Assembly (NCBI RefSeq): GCF_005870085.1
Contig: NZ_SZNM01000017.1
Coordinates: 1 to 64,000, forward strand
Length of the DNA stretch: 64,000 nucleotides
Reading direction: 5' to 3'
Origin: Aquibacillus sediminis
GTDB taxonomy: Bacteria; Bacillota; Bacilli; Bacillales; Amphibacillaceae
Shown here: one piece after another, positions 53,242 through 63,309 of the stretch
Layout: every line of letters begins with the position of its first letter
How positions within the stretch are numbered: position 1 is the first letter of the stretch
Made by a program: the position numbers and the translations under genes
The notes under the pieces: generated by a model
Seen by the model: only the letters and a program-made list of their open reading frames with translations
Told to the model about the DNA's origin: nothing
Databases searched by the model: none

Positions 53242-56163
53242 TTAGTCTTGGTAAACATCAACTGTTACACCAAATTCTTTAACTTCGTTCGCTTCATCAG
53301 AATCATCTGTGAAGTATTTGTTTGAAGTGAAGTCGATTTCGATTTCATCTCCATCTTCATGGTCAGCACCATACACATAAACAGTTACAGTACTTGATGC
53401 ACTTTCACTGAATACTACACTGAACTCACCTTCGCTTGGATTTGTAGTATCAAAGTCAGAAGCTAGTTCTAGTTTTTCGCCGTCAGCATCAACAACAGTA
53501 AAGTAAGTTGCTGCAGCCCCTTCGTTTGATGCTACTACAGCTTCTGTAAATGTTAATTCAATCTCACTTACATTACCTGTTTCATTAACTAAGTTAGGGG
53601 TGTTACTATCAGCATCTTCATCATATACTTCTGGTGCAATGCGGTCTTCTACATCATGTGTACCTTGGTCAACTTCTTCACCGTATTCATTAACAGAATT
53701 TTCGTCTACGACCTCAAGTTGAACACTGTCTAAGTCGGCAGGTAGAGCATCGTCAGAAAGTTCGAATGTTAATACTGTGTTACCAGCTGAATTCAAGCTA
53801 GTAGATACTTTCTCAATATCTGCACTTTCATTTAAGCCGTTGAATTCAAAATCATCTTTATCAAATTCATCTAGACGATCTTTAAGTACAGCGACTACAG
53901 TGTTAGTATCTGTTGCATAGATTTCGTCAAACTCAACAACATCTTCGCCAGCAACATCTACTTCGGATTGAAGACCAGTTTTATTACCTGAATCATCAGC
54001 TACACGTCCAACATATAGTTCTAAATCATCATAGTTAGTTGAACCATCCCACTCTTCATCAAGAATAGTGATTTCTACTGATGAATCATCTAGAGTTTTA
54101 ATTTCAGTTCCATCTACATCCGATAAATCATAAGCTTTATCTTCATCGGTAGTATCAACAATTACATACTTTTCTAAGTCAGCAATTGAGTATTCACCAG
54201 TAGTAGACATCTTTTCAGGGTATCTTACTACTAACTTATGCTCATCAGTGCCCTCATAGAATTTAGATGTAGCATCTGCAGTTAAATTAGGAGCATTCTC
54301 ATCTGCAACAGCGAAGTCTTTAGTTGTTTTATCAATTTCGTTACCTGCTAAGTCTTCTACGCCATCAACTACAATAGTATAATCTCCTACTAAATCATCA
54401 GTAGCGTTAATTGTTACAACATCGCCATCTACATCGATTGAACCAGCAAGGTCAGTTTCTTCGCCATCTTCATCAAGGATAGTGAAGTTATCTCTGTCAG
54501 CTTTAACATCTTCAGAGAATGTTAGCTCTACTTCTGATTCAGAAGCATCAATTTCTTCAAGTACTGGAGCTTCTTCATCAACAGTTACTTCTACTTCTAC
54601 AGTTGTTTGATTTTTGATATCGTTACCCCAAAGGTCAACAATAGCTTCACCTGGTAGGTAAACGTATGCTGTACCTTGTGGAAGTTCATTGTCATTATCA
54701 TCGTCCACAAAAGTTAATGTTAGTTCATTACCATCAAGTTCATAGTCAACAGCTGGGTTGTTAGAGTTTGTATGATAGAACTCATCAGCATCTATATCAT
54801 TTTCATCGATATCGATATCTTCATCGAATACTAATGTTACACTTCTTGGAGAAGCATCTTTGTATCCAACTACTTCTGGAGCATCTTCATCAACTACAAC
54901 ATTTAGAGTTTCAGTAGTTGCCTTAACGTTGTATCCAGCATAATCTTCTAGTGAACTATCTACAGAAATATCAACTGGTCCTTCTTCAAGATCAGCGTAA
55001 GTAGTAACGTTAACCTCTGTACCATTGTTTAATACTTCTACAGATTCAATGTAGTAGTCTCCACCATCTACTTCAAATGCATCTTTTAAGTCTACAGTTT
55101 CACCAGCTTGGTTTTTGAATGAACTACTATCTTCATCATAATAAACATCAAGTGGTTCACTGAATTTAACTTTAATTGTATCTTTACCAGCAACTTCTGC
55201 ACCAGTAACTTCTGGAATAGTAGTATCGAAGAATTCAACTTCTTCAACCACTTCTTCACCAGTTACAACTTCATCAACAGTTAAAGTGTATACATCTTGG
55301 TTGTTTGCTACTTTTTCATTATCGTCAATTGTAACAACAACTTTTACTTGAGAATTAACTGAAGCTACTTGTACGTCACTTTCTACAACGTCAACAGAAA
55401 TATCTAATTCTTCTCCATCTTCATCTTCAAGAATGTAGTTGTCCACATCTTCAACAGCGTCAAGATCTACATCACCAGATAGAGTTAATTCAACTTGCTT
55501 GTTGTTAGAAGCACTTACTTCATCAACAGCTGGCTCGTAGCTGATTTGATCAGTAGCTTCTAGAGCACGATAGATCATTGCAGCTAATTCACCGCGTGTT
55601 ACGTTATCTTTTGGTGCGAAAGTAGTATCGCTATAACCATTAACGATTCCGTTTGCGTAAGCAGTTTCAACTTCCGCTTTTAGTGTACCTTGAAGATCTT
55701 CAAAAGAAGTCTCAACGCCACCATTTAAGCCGAACGCTCTAACGATCGTTGCAGCAGCAGCTTCACGAGTTAGGTTATCATTAGCGTTGAAGTTACCATC
55801 GAAATCTCCACCGAAAATGTCTGATACAGCATCAATGTGCTCATAGAATGTCGGAGAGTTTACAGGAGTTACGTCTGCATAATCTTCAACACCGTCAGCT
55901 TCAAGTCCTAGTGCGTTTGCAAGGTACTTCGCTGACTGTGCACGTGTTACTTCTTCTTTTGGACGGAATGTGTCGTCAGGGAATCCGCCAATGATATCTT
56001 GAGATGCCAAGAAACTGATTTCTGCTTCGAATTCAGTACCTGCTACATCAGTTAGGTTAGTATCCGCAGCAGATACCGCTGCAGGTACTATAGCTGCACC
56101 AGCTACTGCAGCTGTTAATGTTGTTGCAAAAACTTTACGGTTGTTCTTTTTTTGCTCACCCAT
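53242..56163 (-). CDS. Large SLH S-layer-type protein with Ig-like repeats
   Basis: A 973-aa, strongly acidic exported protein. A signal peptide (1-32, ending VSAA) precedes three SLH repeats: LTDVAGTEFEAEISFLASQD, YADVTPVNSPTFYEHI and FEDLQGTLKAEVETAYANGI. From about residue 205 there is a chain of beta-sandwich modules, each with segments such as VELTFSEDVKADRDNFTILD or VKFSEPLDVYYDEDSS (Ig-like/SlpA type). High Asp/Glu and very low Lys suggest adaptation to salt or calcium binding. A strong promoter and a ~105-nt leader precede it, so it is probably the main S-layer protein, though size and expression must decide. Confidence 0.9.
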   Translation of the reverse strand: MGEQKKNNRKVFATTLTAAVAGAAIVPAAVSAADTNLTDVAGTEFEAEISFLASQDIIGGFPDDTFRPKEEVTRAQSAKYLANALGLEADGVEDYADVTPVNSPTFYEHIDAVSDIFGGDFDGNFNANDNLTREAAAATIVRAFGLNGGVETSFEDLQGTLKAEVETAYANGIVNGYSDTTFAPKDNVTRGELAAMIYRALEATDQISYEPAVDEVSASNNKQVELTLSGDVDLDAVEDVDNYILEDEDGEELDISVDVVESDVQVASVNSQVKVVVTIDDNEKVANNQDVYTLTVDEVVTGEEVVEEVEFFDTTIPEVTGAEVAGKDTIKVKFSEPLDVYYDEDSSSFKNQAGETVDLKDAFEVDGGDYYIESVEVLNNGTEVNVTTYADLEEGPVDISVDSSLEDYAGYNVKATTETLNVVVDEDAPEVVGYKDASPRSVTLVFDEDIDIDENDIDADEFYHTNSNNPAVDYELDGNELTLTFVDDDNDNELPQGTAYVYLPGEAIVDLWGNDIKNQTTVEVEVTVDEEAPVLEEIDASESEVELTFSEDVKADRDNFTILDEDGEETDLAGSIDVDGDVVTINATDDLVGDYTIVVDGVEDLAGNEIDKTTKDFAVADENAPNLTADATSKFYEGTDEHKLVVRYPEKMSTTGEYSIADLEKYVIVDTTDEDKAYDLSDVDGTEIKTLDDSSVEITILDEEWDGSTNYDDLELYVGRVADDSGNKTGLQSEVDVAGEDVVEFDEIYATDTNTVVAVLKDRLDEFDKDDFEFNGLNESADIEKVSTSLNSAGNTVLTFELSDDALPADLDSVQLEVVDENSVNEYGEEVDQGTHDVEDRIAPEVYDEDADSNTPNLVNETGNVSEIELTFTEAVVASNEGAAATYFTVVDADGEKLELASDFDTTNPSEGEFSVVFSESASSTVTVYVYGADHEDGDEIEIDFTSNKYFTDDSDEANEVKEFGVTVDVYQD

Positions 56164-56277
56164 TATTTAAATTTCCTCCCTTATTTTGACTATACATTTA
56201 GGAATATATTTAAAACTATGTATAATAGTTTCCTAAAGTAATAGTTGGATTACTAGATGTTTATCATTACAAGGATT

Positions 56278-56306
56278 AGTATATTAAACATCCTGGTAAT
56301 AGTCAA
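56278..56306 (-). promoter_or_regulatory. Strong SigA promoter of the large S-layer gene
   Basis: On the minus strand TTGACT (plus 56301-56306), 17-bp spacer and TATACT (plus 56278-56283). Transcription would start near 56271, giving a 5' leader of about 105 nt, common for S-layer genes. The rest of the 56164-56597 gap shows no gene. Confidence 0.75.
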
Positions 56307-56597
56307 CTAGATTAGACAAATAATTCCATATTTGGTAATTGGTAAAATTATCCAAAATGCTAGTACTATTGTAACAAACTTCCACCACCCAATCAATTAT
56401 TAAAATTCTATGAACCTTCAAATCTTATGTACACTATTTTCAATCTAGAACTCCTTTTTTTAATAAAGTGAAACTTCTATCAATGGGGGGGCTTTCAAAC
56501 CCACTGATTGTTAATCGGACATTTACTGGCAGCTGATCTCAACTTACCTTATTTGGTGTTACCTCGTAGATTGAAATAGGGGCATGCGGGATAAATA

Positions 56598-56634
56598 AAA
56601 AACTGGAAGGGCCATAGAGCCTCTTCCAGTTTTT
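56598..56634. terminator. Bidirectional terminator of the SLH wall-hydrolase gene
   Basis: AAAAACTGGAAG (56598-56609) pairs with CTTCCAGTTTTT (56623-56634), 6 bp after the gene stop. Confidence 0.88.
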
Positions 56635-56640
56635 CGCTGT

Positions 56641-58146
56641 TTATTTTGCATCGATTGTTTTATACATCAGAATTGAAAAGTCTTGTCTTGTAATTGGATC
56701 GTGGAAGCCAAATTCAGATTGATTGATCCCTTTTGTAATATCATTGGCATAAAGCGCTTGGATTGCCGCTTCAAATTGATGTCCTTTCGGTATATCAGTA
56801 AACTGTTTATCGGACTCTCCGCTAATCTTGAATGCACGTGCAAGTACAGCGGCCATTTCGCTACGTGTTAATTTTTCCGAACGATTAAATTCACCGCCTG
56901 CACCACGGAAAATCCCCGCTTCTTTTGCAGCTGCAATTTCACGATAGAAGTCTTCCCCTACCTGAACATCTGCAAAACCAGTGTCATCCACATCTGGTGT
57001 TGGGAGTTCTAATGCTCGAACAAACATGAGCGCTGCTTGCACGCGTGTTAATGTTTGTTTCGGACGGAAGGTATCGTCATTAAAACCGCCAATAATGCCT
57101 TGATCCACAAGTTGATTGACTTCCTCTAACCCACGATGATTAGGGGAATAAGCATGAAAGTCATTAAAACGGATCAGATCAACATAGCTAGAAGCGACAT
57201 AGCCCGCTTCCCCATCTTCTGTCTCAATCGGATACCAAACAAAGTGATTATATTGGGAGGATGGATATTCCATTTCCCCTGTTAGTTGAAGGAGTTCACC
57301 TTCAGGTAGTGGTTGTTCTCGGATCACCTCACCATCAGGAGCATCACGAAGATTAACATTACCAGTCGTTACAATCGTATCTCCCTGTTCGTATACTTGA
57401 TGGGATTTCACCGGTGAAGCATCTATATTGTAATGGAGTTTATTGTTAAAATAGATTAGCGAGCTGTCTGGTTTGTATTCTAGATCAAGCTGACTTGGCT
57501 TAACTAACGGGACTGTCGTAAAACTATTTTGTTCAATATGACGATACACCTTGTCTTGATAGGTTTCTGCACCATATTCATCTGAGATCGTATGGCCGTA
57601 TTTTTCTTCTCGTACTTGTTCGTCTAATGTTGGGTCATTGATCTCTGATCTACCATTATAGGCCATCACCGCAAAATACCAGTTTTCTAACTTTTCCTTT
57701 GAGCCATCATTGATGACAGGTAGTGCCGTTTCTGCATAGGTTTTATTCGCTAGTTCCCACTTCTCTAGCAGAATATCAATCCCTATTTCGATATTATAGT
57801 CGATATCATAGCTTAACTTGTCTTTTTCTTCAGGGTTGTCATCAAAATAACTGTCTGACAACGTCACTTGCATGATGCCAATCCCACCATCCTCACTTGC
57901 ATTTAATAATGGGTTACCATCTGAATCAAATTGACGCCATCTACTTTCTTGCCACGCTATTGCTTTCACAATCTCAGGTGGAACATCATGTTCGATCGCT
58001 GCCTCTGTTAACAATTGGTTGATTTCTGCAGTCGGTGGGTTTTCGTGACTATCTGATTGCGCATCACTTGCCGCTACGCTACCCACTTGCGCAAAAGCAA
58101 CCATTGCTAACACCAATCCAACTAGTAACGGCTTAACTTTTCTCAT
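56641..58146 (-). CDS. SLH-anchored lytic transglycosylase-like protein with SH3 domain
   Basis: A 501-aa exported protein. After a signal peptide (1-27, ending VAAS) comes a lysozyme-fold SLT-like domain: AAIEHDVPPEIVKAIAWQES with the likely catalytic Glu of WQES, then EDGGIGIMQVTLSD. A bacterial SH3 segment follows (TTGNVNLRDAPDGEVI to GYVASSYVDLI), then three C-terminal SLH repeats (LVDQGIIGGFNDDTFRPKQT, FADVQVGEDFYREI, FTDIPKGHQFEAAIQAL). It probably cuts peptidoglycan while bound to the pyruvylated wall polymer, for example to help S-layer turnover. Confidence 0.87.
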   Translation of the reverse strand: MRKVKPLLVGLVLAMVAFAQVGSVAASDAQSDSHENPPTAEINQLLTEAAIEHDVPPEIVKAIAWQESRWRQFDSDGNPLLNASEDGGIGIMQVTLSDSYFDDNPEEKDKLSYDIDYNIEIGIDILLEKWELANKTYAETALPVINDGSKEKLENWYFAVMAYNGRSEINDPTLDEQVREEKYGHTISDEYGAETYQDKVYRHIEQNSFTTVPLVKPSQLDLEYKPDSSLIYFNNKLHYNIDASPVKSHQVYEQGDTIVTTGNVNLRDAPDGEVIREQPLPEGELLQLTGEMEYPSSQYNHFVWYPIETEDGEAGYVASSYVDLIRFNDFHAYSPNHRGLEEVNQLVDQGIIGGFNDDTFRPKQTLTRVQAALMFVRALELPTPDVDDTGFADVQVGEDFYREIAAAKEAGIFRGAGGEFNRSEKLTRSEMAAVLARAFKISGESDKQFTDIPKGHQFEAAIQALYANDITKGINQSEFGFHDPITRQDFSILMYKTIDAK

Positions 58147-58539
58147 CTTTTTCTCCCATCCCTTCTACTATTCCTATTGTCTATTATACTCGCATTCTAT
58201 TAGATAACTAGTAACAACATTTACTAGTTTATCACACATAACCGGCGAGGATAAGCTTGGATGATTTATATTATATAATAGTAGAATTTAGGAGTTTTAG
58301 TTATAAGTGGGTCTATTTCATGGGGAATAATCGTGTTTTTGTTTTTCGGAAGGGTGGGTAGTCTGTTAGTTTTATTATGGGTTGGTAGAAGGATGCCTAG
58401 GGGATTTTTCATGGATCTGCTGTGACAGGTCTCGCTCTCGGTTGATTCGTGATCCTTTTCTCGTAGATAACAATTTGCTCAGATTCAGCTATTGTTTAGG
58501 TGTTTTATGTGACGTTAATCAGAACACCAATACAGCGTA
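58147..58539. other. Intergenic region without visible gene
   Basis: About 390 bp. A TATAAT-like element near 58180 on the minus strand may belong to the SLH hydrolase gene; the -35 is not convincing. Nothing else stands out before the nested palindrome. Confidence 0.35.
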
Positions 58540-58653
58540 GGTAGAATACGGAGACTCCTATGGTAACAGCACGAGCCGAAGATCCACTTGGTAAAGTGGT
58601 TTTCTTTACCAAGTTAGCTGAGGCCGTGCCCATGGAAAGCGGAGTATTCTACC
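58540..58653. repeat. 114-bp nested palindromic element
   Basis: Outer arms GGTAGAATAC (58540-58549) and GTATTCTACC (58644-58653), middle arms GCACG (58569-58573) and CGTGC (58625-58629), and inner arms ACTTGGTAAA (58586-58595) and TTTACCAAGT (58605-58614) are concentric. Text such as GCACGAGCCGAAGATCC and CCATGGAAAGCGGAGT recalls a dispersed Bacillaceae repeat. It has no coding capacity. Confidence 0.8.
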
Positions 58654-58765
58654 GAAGCGATTGTGTACCACTCAATTAACAGTAGGAAAAAGATAACTTA
58701 GTAAAAAAGTTAAAAAGGAGCACCAAAAACAACAATCTTTTTAGAAAACAGCTTAAAATTGCGAC

Positions 58766-58811
58766 AAAAAAAAAAAAAGACCTTCACTATCACTAGTAAA
58801 AGTCTTCTTAG
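58766..58811 (-). terminator. Terminator of the five-gene polysaccharide operon
   Basis: On the minus strand AAGACTTTT pairs (one G-T wobble) with AAGGTCTT and runs into 13 T residues. It begins 3 bp after the last stop codon. Confidence 0.88.
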
Positions 58812-58813
58812 CT

Positions 58814-59293
58814 CTATACCTGCTCTATAAAATCCTCCAACACCGACAACAACTGCTCTTTCTTCGATACAAACTTCTTCGGCTCAAACGTGCTCGCTTG
58901 CTCGATCACATCAGCAAGCGATTCGTCTTCTTTCCACTCTAAGATATAGCCCGCTTCGGTAAAGATGCTAATGATCTCGAGTTGGTGGTCATCATTGTGC
59001 TCGCCGTATTTGTTCAAACGTGCCGCTGCGATGACGCGCTTATCTTTTTTCAAACCAGTTATGATTGATCCAGTACCACCGTGACAAATGATCAACCGGG
59101 CATCATCATATAACTTTGACATTTCCTCATAGGAAACGAACGGAATCAGTTTCATTGCGTCGCTTTTGTATTTGGTATTACCAGATTGGACGATGATCTC
59201 TTCATCCAACTGAAGCTGTTGTTTTGCTTGTTCGATCGCTTGAAGTAACCTGTCAAATGGCATCTCATGCGTTCCTAATGTAACGAGTATCAA
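58814..59293 (-). CDS. PssE-like (Alg13-type) glycosyltransferase subunit
   Basis: A 159-aa protein matching the donor-binding C-terminal half of GT28-type transferases: ILVTLGTHEMPFDRLLQAIE, SYEEMSKLYDDARLIICHGG and TGSIITGLKKDKRVIAAARL, with HGGTGS as the nucleotide-sugar site. It pairs with the PssD-like protein encoded just upstream to form one enzyme. The TTG start at 59293 overlaps the pssD stop as TTGA with GGAGGG 8 bp before it; the longer frame to 59347 is rejected. Confidence 0.9.
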   Translation of the reverse strand: MILVTLGTHEMPFDRLLQAIEQAKQQLQLDEEIIVQSGNTKYKSDAMKLIPFVSYEEMSKLYDDARLIICHGGTGSIITGLKKDKRVIAAARLNKYGEHNDDHQLEIISIFTEAGYILEWKEDESLADVIEQASTFEPKKFVSKKEQLLSVLEDFIEQV

Positions 59294-59775
59294 TAGATCG
59301 TCCCTCCATAGACAGCGTTCGGATAAAATTCCTTCATCGACTCCCACTGGACGACAAATAAATCGGCAATTGGGTACACCATTCGTCCTGATAAGGTTGG
59401 GCTTTTTGATTTGGCAAAGCTTTCAATAAAGATCACTTTTTTTCGAAACAGCTTGGCAATGTAACACATCGGCACCGAGGTATGGGCGCCGGTTGTAATC
59501 ACGATATCTGGTCGTTCGCGTAAAAACAAACCGACAGACTTGATGATATTAAAACTAAATTTGAAAATATAGCGGATTGGATTGTTTCTTGCCCCATATA
59601 CTAAAAATGACATCGGGTATTTATCCTTCATCTGCTTCGTCACTGGCGTTGATTCAGTCACAATATGATAGTCATACTGTTCAAATAGTGACTTCAACTC
59701 CAATAGTTGCGTCAAGTGGCCACCAACAGAGGCAATCAATAACAGCTTTTTAGTTTGTTTCTGTTTGTTGCTCAT
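59290..59775 (-). CDS. PssD-like (Alg14-type) glycosyltransferase subunit
   Basis: A 161-aa protein with the acceptor-side half of the split enzyme: LLLIASVGGHLTQLLELKSL, DIVITTGAHTSVPMCYIAKL and KVIFIESFAKSKSPTLSGRM. A hydrophobic patch near 75-90 may attach to the membrane and recruit PssE. The ATG at 59775 lies inside the end of the GT4 gene, with AAGGGAG 9 bp upstream. Such pairs often add the second sugar of a repeat unit. Confidence 0.9.
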   Translation of the reverse strand: MSNKQKQTKKLLLIASVGGHLTQLLELKSLFEQYDYHIVTESTPVTKQMKDKYPMSFLVYGARNNPIRYIFKFSFNIIKSVGLFLRERPDIVITTGAHTSVPMCYIAKLFRKKVIFIESFAKSKSPTLSGRMVYPIADLFVVQWESMKEFYPNAVYGGTIY

Positions 59776-60871
59776 CAATCAATTCTCCCTTGTATATCGC
59801 AATCACCTTATCCAATAAGGCCTCACTATTATGCTCACTCGCACGGCGCAATCCATTTTGCTGGATCGTTGCCACCTGCGCGTCATCAGATAACACGTTT
59901 TCCATTGCTTCAGCTAGTTTTCCTGCATCTTTAACCGGGACTCGAATCCCACACTCATCCTTTAACAGGACTGACAAGCCCCCGACATCACTGCCAACGA
60001 CAACCGTGCCAGAACTCATCGCTTCAAGTGCCACAAGCCCAAAGCCTTCCATCCAGGACGGAAGCACTAACATCTCAGCGGTGTTCATCCATTCGGCTAC
60101 ATCTTCAGGGGATAATACCCCATGGAAGGTAACAGCATCTTCAATCGACAGGTCACTCAGTTTTTGTTCGACCTCGGTTAGGAAGGCTGCTTGTTTATGA
60201 GTACCAGCTAAGTGAAGCCGTGCTGTTGGTTCTGATTGGTGTACGTTTTGGAATGCCTCCAAAAGCTCTAGCACCCCTTTTTCGCGAATAATGTTTCCAA
60301 CAAACAAGATCACTTTTTGATCTTGGACGTTTAACTTTTGCTTGATGGCTTCTGGGTCTCTTGGCTTGAAAATTTGCTGATCCACACCCATCGAAATAAT
60401 CGAAAGCTTACCTGCTTCCACTTCGAAGTCTTCACGCAAATCTTGGTACAAGCCATGGCCGACACAAATAACATGATCAGCCTCATGTAAAATCCGTTTC
60501 GTCCAGTTGAAAATCCGCTCATTTTTTCGAGCCATTTTATCAATGTCACCACCATGAACGGTGACGATCAACCGGCGTTTCCACAGTTTTTTTGCCATTA
60601 ACCCAAAGATGCCAGCCGGGAACACGTAATGAACATGGACGACTTGGTACTGTTTACCCTTTAGTAACACATGTAAAAAGGCTTGGAACATCCATAGCAA
60701 ATATTTACGCACTACATTGACTTTTCCTGAGCGTGGGTCATGAATCGCCACAACCGACGCCAGCCAGCCACGCCCTTTTAGTTGCTCGACTTGTTTTTTG
60801 ACAAAAATACCGAACGTAGGATAATCCTTGGTTGGGTACATATTACTTAACACTAATACTCGCTTGTTCAC
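59750..60871 (-). CDS. GT4 glycosyltransferase
   Basis: A 373-aa GT-B enzyme: VLVLSNMYPTKDYPTFGIFV at the N-terminus, VVHVHYVFPAGIFGLMAKKL, IVTVHGGDID, VILFVGNIIREKGVLELLEA and the donor-site EGFGLVALEAMSSGTVVVGS. It is a typical EpsF/TuaC-like transferase. The GTG start overlaps the PIG-L stop as GTGA. It forms part of a tightly overlapping operon. Confidence 0.92.
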   Translation of the reverse strand: MNKRVLVLSNMYPTKDYPTFGIFVKKQVEQLKGRGWLASVVAIHDPRSGKVNVVRKYLLWMFQAFLHVLLKGKQYQVVHVHYVFPAGIFGLMAKKLWKRRLIVTVHGGDIDKMARKNERIFNWTKRILHEADHVICVGHGLYQDLREDFEVEAGKLSIISMGVDQQIFKPRDPEAIKQKLNVQDQKVILFVGNIIREKGVLELLEAFQNVHQSEPTARLHLAGTHKQAAFLTEVEQKLSDLSIEDAVTFHGVLSPEDVAEWMNTAEMLVLPSWMEGFGLVALEAMSSGTVVVGSDVGGLSVLLKDECGIRVPVKDAGKLAEAMENVLSDDAQVATIQQNGLRRASEHNSEALLDKVIAIYKGELIDEQQTETN

Positions 60872-61767
60872 GCTTTGTCACCAGCTTCCCGCTGATTTGC
60901 CTGCTTGTAAAATTGTTGCTTTTTGTTTCGTGCTTGGAACAGTCCCCATAACAATGTTTCTGTTTTGTTGACTTGTTTAAAGATCTCGCCATAGTTGGCC
61001 GATGGTTCCAGCGCCTCACATACTGCAACGAATTCCCCTGCCTCAAATGCTTGGAAAGTTTCCACATGAGTGACATTGTCGGTACTGTATAATAAGGAAG
61101 TTTTATGGTTCGATAATGCCACAAAACCGTCAAAATCTATTGCTTGTGAGGTGAATTGTTCAATCGCTTGATTTTTTTCCGTTTGCACTGCTGAAACATC
61201 AACGACCCGATTGATGTAGACTGGCTCAATCGGGCAGTTGATTTCATAACACCATATTTGTCCTTGGTAATCTTCCCTTTTGACGGCTTCTTTTAACGTG
61301 TTGGCCGTTGCCACATGGTCGGGATGGCAATCAATATAAATCGGAACCAAAATGAGATCAGGTTTCACGGTTTTAATAAGATTCGCAATTGCTGCGATAA
61401 ACGGTTCATTTGCCACTAGTTCTTGGTCTTTAAAATCTAAGAAGTGCATCTCATTAATGCCAAGAATCTGTTTTACCTTCATCGCTTCATCCCGACGCTG
61501 TTTCATAATCGTTTCGGCTGGCAGGTTGGAATTACTTTTCGACCCATCAGTCATGTAGGCGACATGGATGTCTGTACCTTGCTTACTCCACGCCTTCAAT
61601 GTACCGCCAGCACCGATCGTTTCATCATCCACATGTGGCGCCAGTACGAGCACCCGGTTTGGTACGTCGGTATATAACGACTGATTGCCTTGGTACATCT
61701 TGGCAAGAATCGTTTTATTTAACGGTGTAATTAACGGTCGCGCTGACCGAATCAGTTGTCTTTTCAT
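60868..61767 (-). CDS. PIG-L/LmbE-family deacetylase
   Basis: A 299-aa zinc-dependent N-deacetylase-like protein with the metal motif VLAPHVDDETIGAGGTLKAW (PHxDDE) and HPDHVATANTLKEAV. In polysaccharide operons such enzymes remove acetyl from N-acetylglucosamine-type sugars, though some act on small thiols. I choose the ATG at 61767 (AAGGTG 6 bp upstream). No signal peptide, so it would act in the cytosol on a lipid- or nucleotide-linked sugar. Confidence 0.87.
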   Translation of the reverse strand: MKRQLIRSARPLITPLNKTILAKMYQGNQSLYTDVPNRVLVLAPHVDDETIGAGGTLKAWSKQGTDIHVAYMTDGSKSNSNLPAETIMKQRRDEAMKVKQILGINEMHFLDFKDQELVANEPFIAAIANLIKTVKPDLILVPIYIDCHPDHVATANTLKEAVKREDYQGQIWCYEINCPIEPVYINRVVDVSAVQTEKNQAIEQFTSQAIDFDGFVALSNHKTSLLYSTDNVTHVETFQAFEAGEFVAVCEALEPSANYGEIFKQVNKTETLLWGLFQARNKKQQFYKQANQREAGDKA

Positions 61768-61803
61768 CATGATCACCTTTCTTAAGCACAGGTGGCTTGG
61801 TTC

Positions 61804-63309
61804 CTATTCGGATTCTCTTGGCAAATACGTGTCAAAGTCGCGCTGCCCCATAATAAAACCGAACAGAACAAAGAAGAACAGTGGGAACACATCCATTTCC
61901 CAAATATTATAAATCGCACCGCCACTCCAACTAAATAGCACGATTAAAATGCCTAACTGTGTGAATGGATGGCTATCGCGTTGTTTCCATACGAGATACA
62001 GCATGCCAATCAAGAAGATCGCAAATAAAAGCACACCGATGACTCCTGTTTGGGCGATGACTTGAGTATATTGTCCATCTGAATAAAAGTCTTCTTTAAA
62101 TCCATACTCTTCAGCAATTGGGGAGCCATATGCTTTCGTAGCAGAATCCCCATACGTTCCAAAGCCAGTACCAATCAGTGGGTGCTGCATGAGATTGTCG
62201 AACGCGCCCCTAATAAACATGAGACGGCCACTGTTTGCGCTTCGGTCTGCAGATGAACCAACACCGCCTTCTTGTCTAACAATCTCTGATAAACTTCCGC
62301 CTGGTTGGCTTACACTGTTTTCATTTTCACTTTCTCTTTCTCTTAATTGATTAATCCCATCTTCAGAGAATAATAGTTGAATCGTCTCCCAACCAAAATC
62401 AGGTTGCGTAGAAACAAATTGAACAGGTTCGACGACAAGCAATTGCGCGATGACTAAAATCAATCCTAGATTAAGAATTTTTCGCCAGTTTCGAACCATG
62501 ATTACATAGATCAGTACAAGTGCTGCTGTAATTAACAGCATCCCTTTCGAGTCGGTTAAGAAGAAGATCCCTGCAGCGAATACAAGTGACAGGTCGATCA
62601 ACCATCTCAAGTTTTCCTTGATGAATCGACGTAAATACATGGTCGTGATGAACGCAAACACCATATAAATCGCTAACTGATTCGGGTTATTAATTAATCC
62701 ATAGATACGTAATCTGTTGCGGTGATTCAACTCTGTTTCTTGCCATTCAAGTGGCATCAACCATTCTCGTGCTGATATTTTTTCAGCCAAGCCTTGGATG
62801 ATTAACAGAATCATCATGCCAAATGTGAGCCATAGGAACTTTTTGACATCTTCGCGCGTAATCTCGAGCCGAACCACAATATAATAAATCAAATATAGTA
62901 AAAGAAAAGCTCGGAATTGAAAAATGATCGCAACCGGCTCAATCCCGGTTAGTAGTGCTGAAATCGCCCCGACGACGAGATAGGCAAAAAATGCCCATTC
63001 GAATAGGCGAAAGTGAAAGAGCTTTTTCCAGTTTCCATTTAGGATATAAATAATGATCACAGAAATAAGTGCACCAAAGATCATCGCATCACTGACGCCC
63101 TTTAATGCATCCTGATAGGTGGTTAATAAAGGCCGTATTGGAATGTAGACGACAAGCAGTAGCATCGCTTGCTTCGGTCGTAGTAATCCAATCACAAAAA
63201 ATATCGCTGTGATTGCCAGTGCCACCATTCGAAGCGGGAACAGCACCCCAATCACTAATAACAGAATCGAAATCAAAATTGTTGTATTATCCTTTATTAT
63301 GTGCTGCAT
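61804..63309 (-). CDS. O-antigen ligase/Wzy-like membrane protein
   Basis: A 501-aa polytopic protein with about eleven membrane segments and a Wzy_C-type extracellular loop around FDNLMQHPLIGTGFGTYGDS, a common motif of ligases and polymerases. The loop also carries an unusual polar insert (NENSVSQPGGSLSEI). The ATG at 63309 is preferred; AAGGA lies 11 bp upstream, and the longer frame upstream is unsupported. First gene of the leftward operon, 36 bp before the deacetylase gene. Confidence 0.85.
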   Translation of the reverse strand: MQHIIKDNTTILISILLLVIGVLFPLRMVALAITAIFFVIGLLRPKQAMLLLVVYIPIRPLLTTYQDALKGVSDAMIFGALISVIIIYILNGNWKKLFHFRLFEWAFFAYLVVGAISALLTGIEPVAIIFQFRAFLLLYLIYYIVVRLEITREDVKKFLWLTFGMMILLIIQGLAEKISAREWLMPLEWQETELNHRNRLRIYGLINNPNQLAIYMVFAFITTMYLRRFIKENLRWLIDLSLVFAAGIFFLTDSKGMLLITAALVLIYVIMVRNWRKILNLGLILVIAQLLVVEPVQFVSTQPDFGWETIQLLFSEDGINQLRERESENENSVSQPGGSLSEIVRQEGGVGSSADRSANSGRLMFIRGAFDNLMQHPLIGTGFGTYGDSATKAYGSPIAEEYGFKEDFYSDGQYTQVIAQTGVIGVLLFAIFLIGMLYLVWKQRDSHPFTQLGILIVLFSWSGGAIYNIWEMDVFPLFFFVLFGFIMGQRDFDTYLPRESE

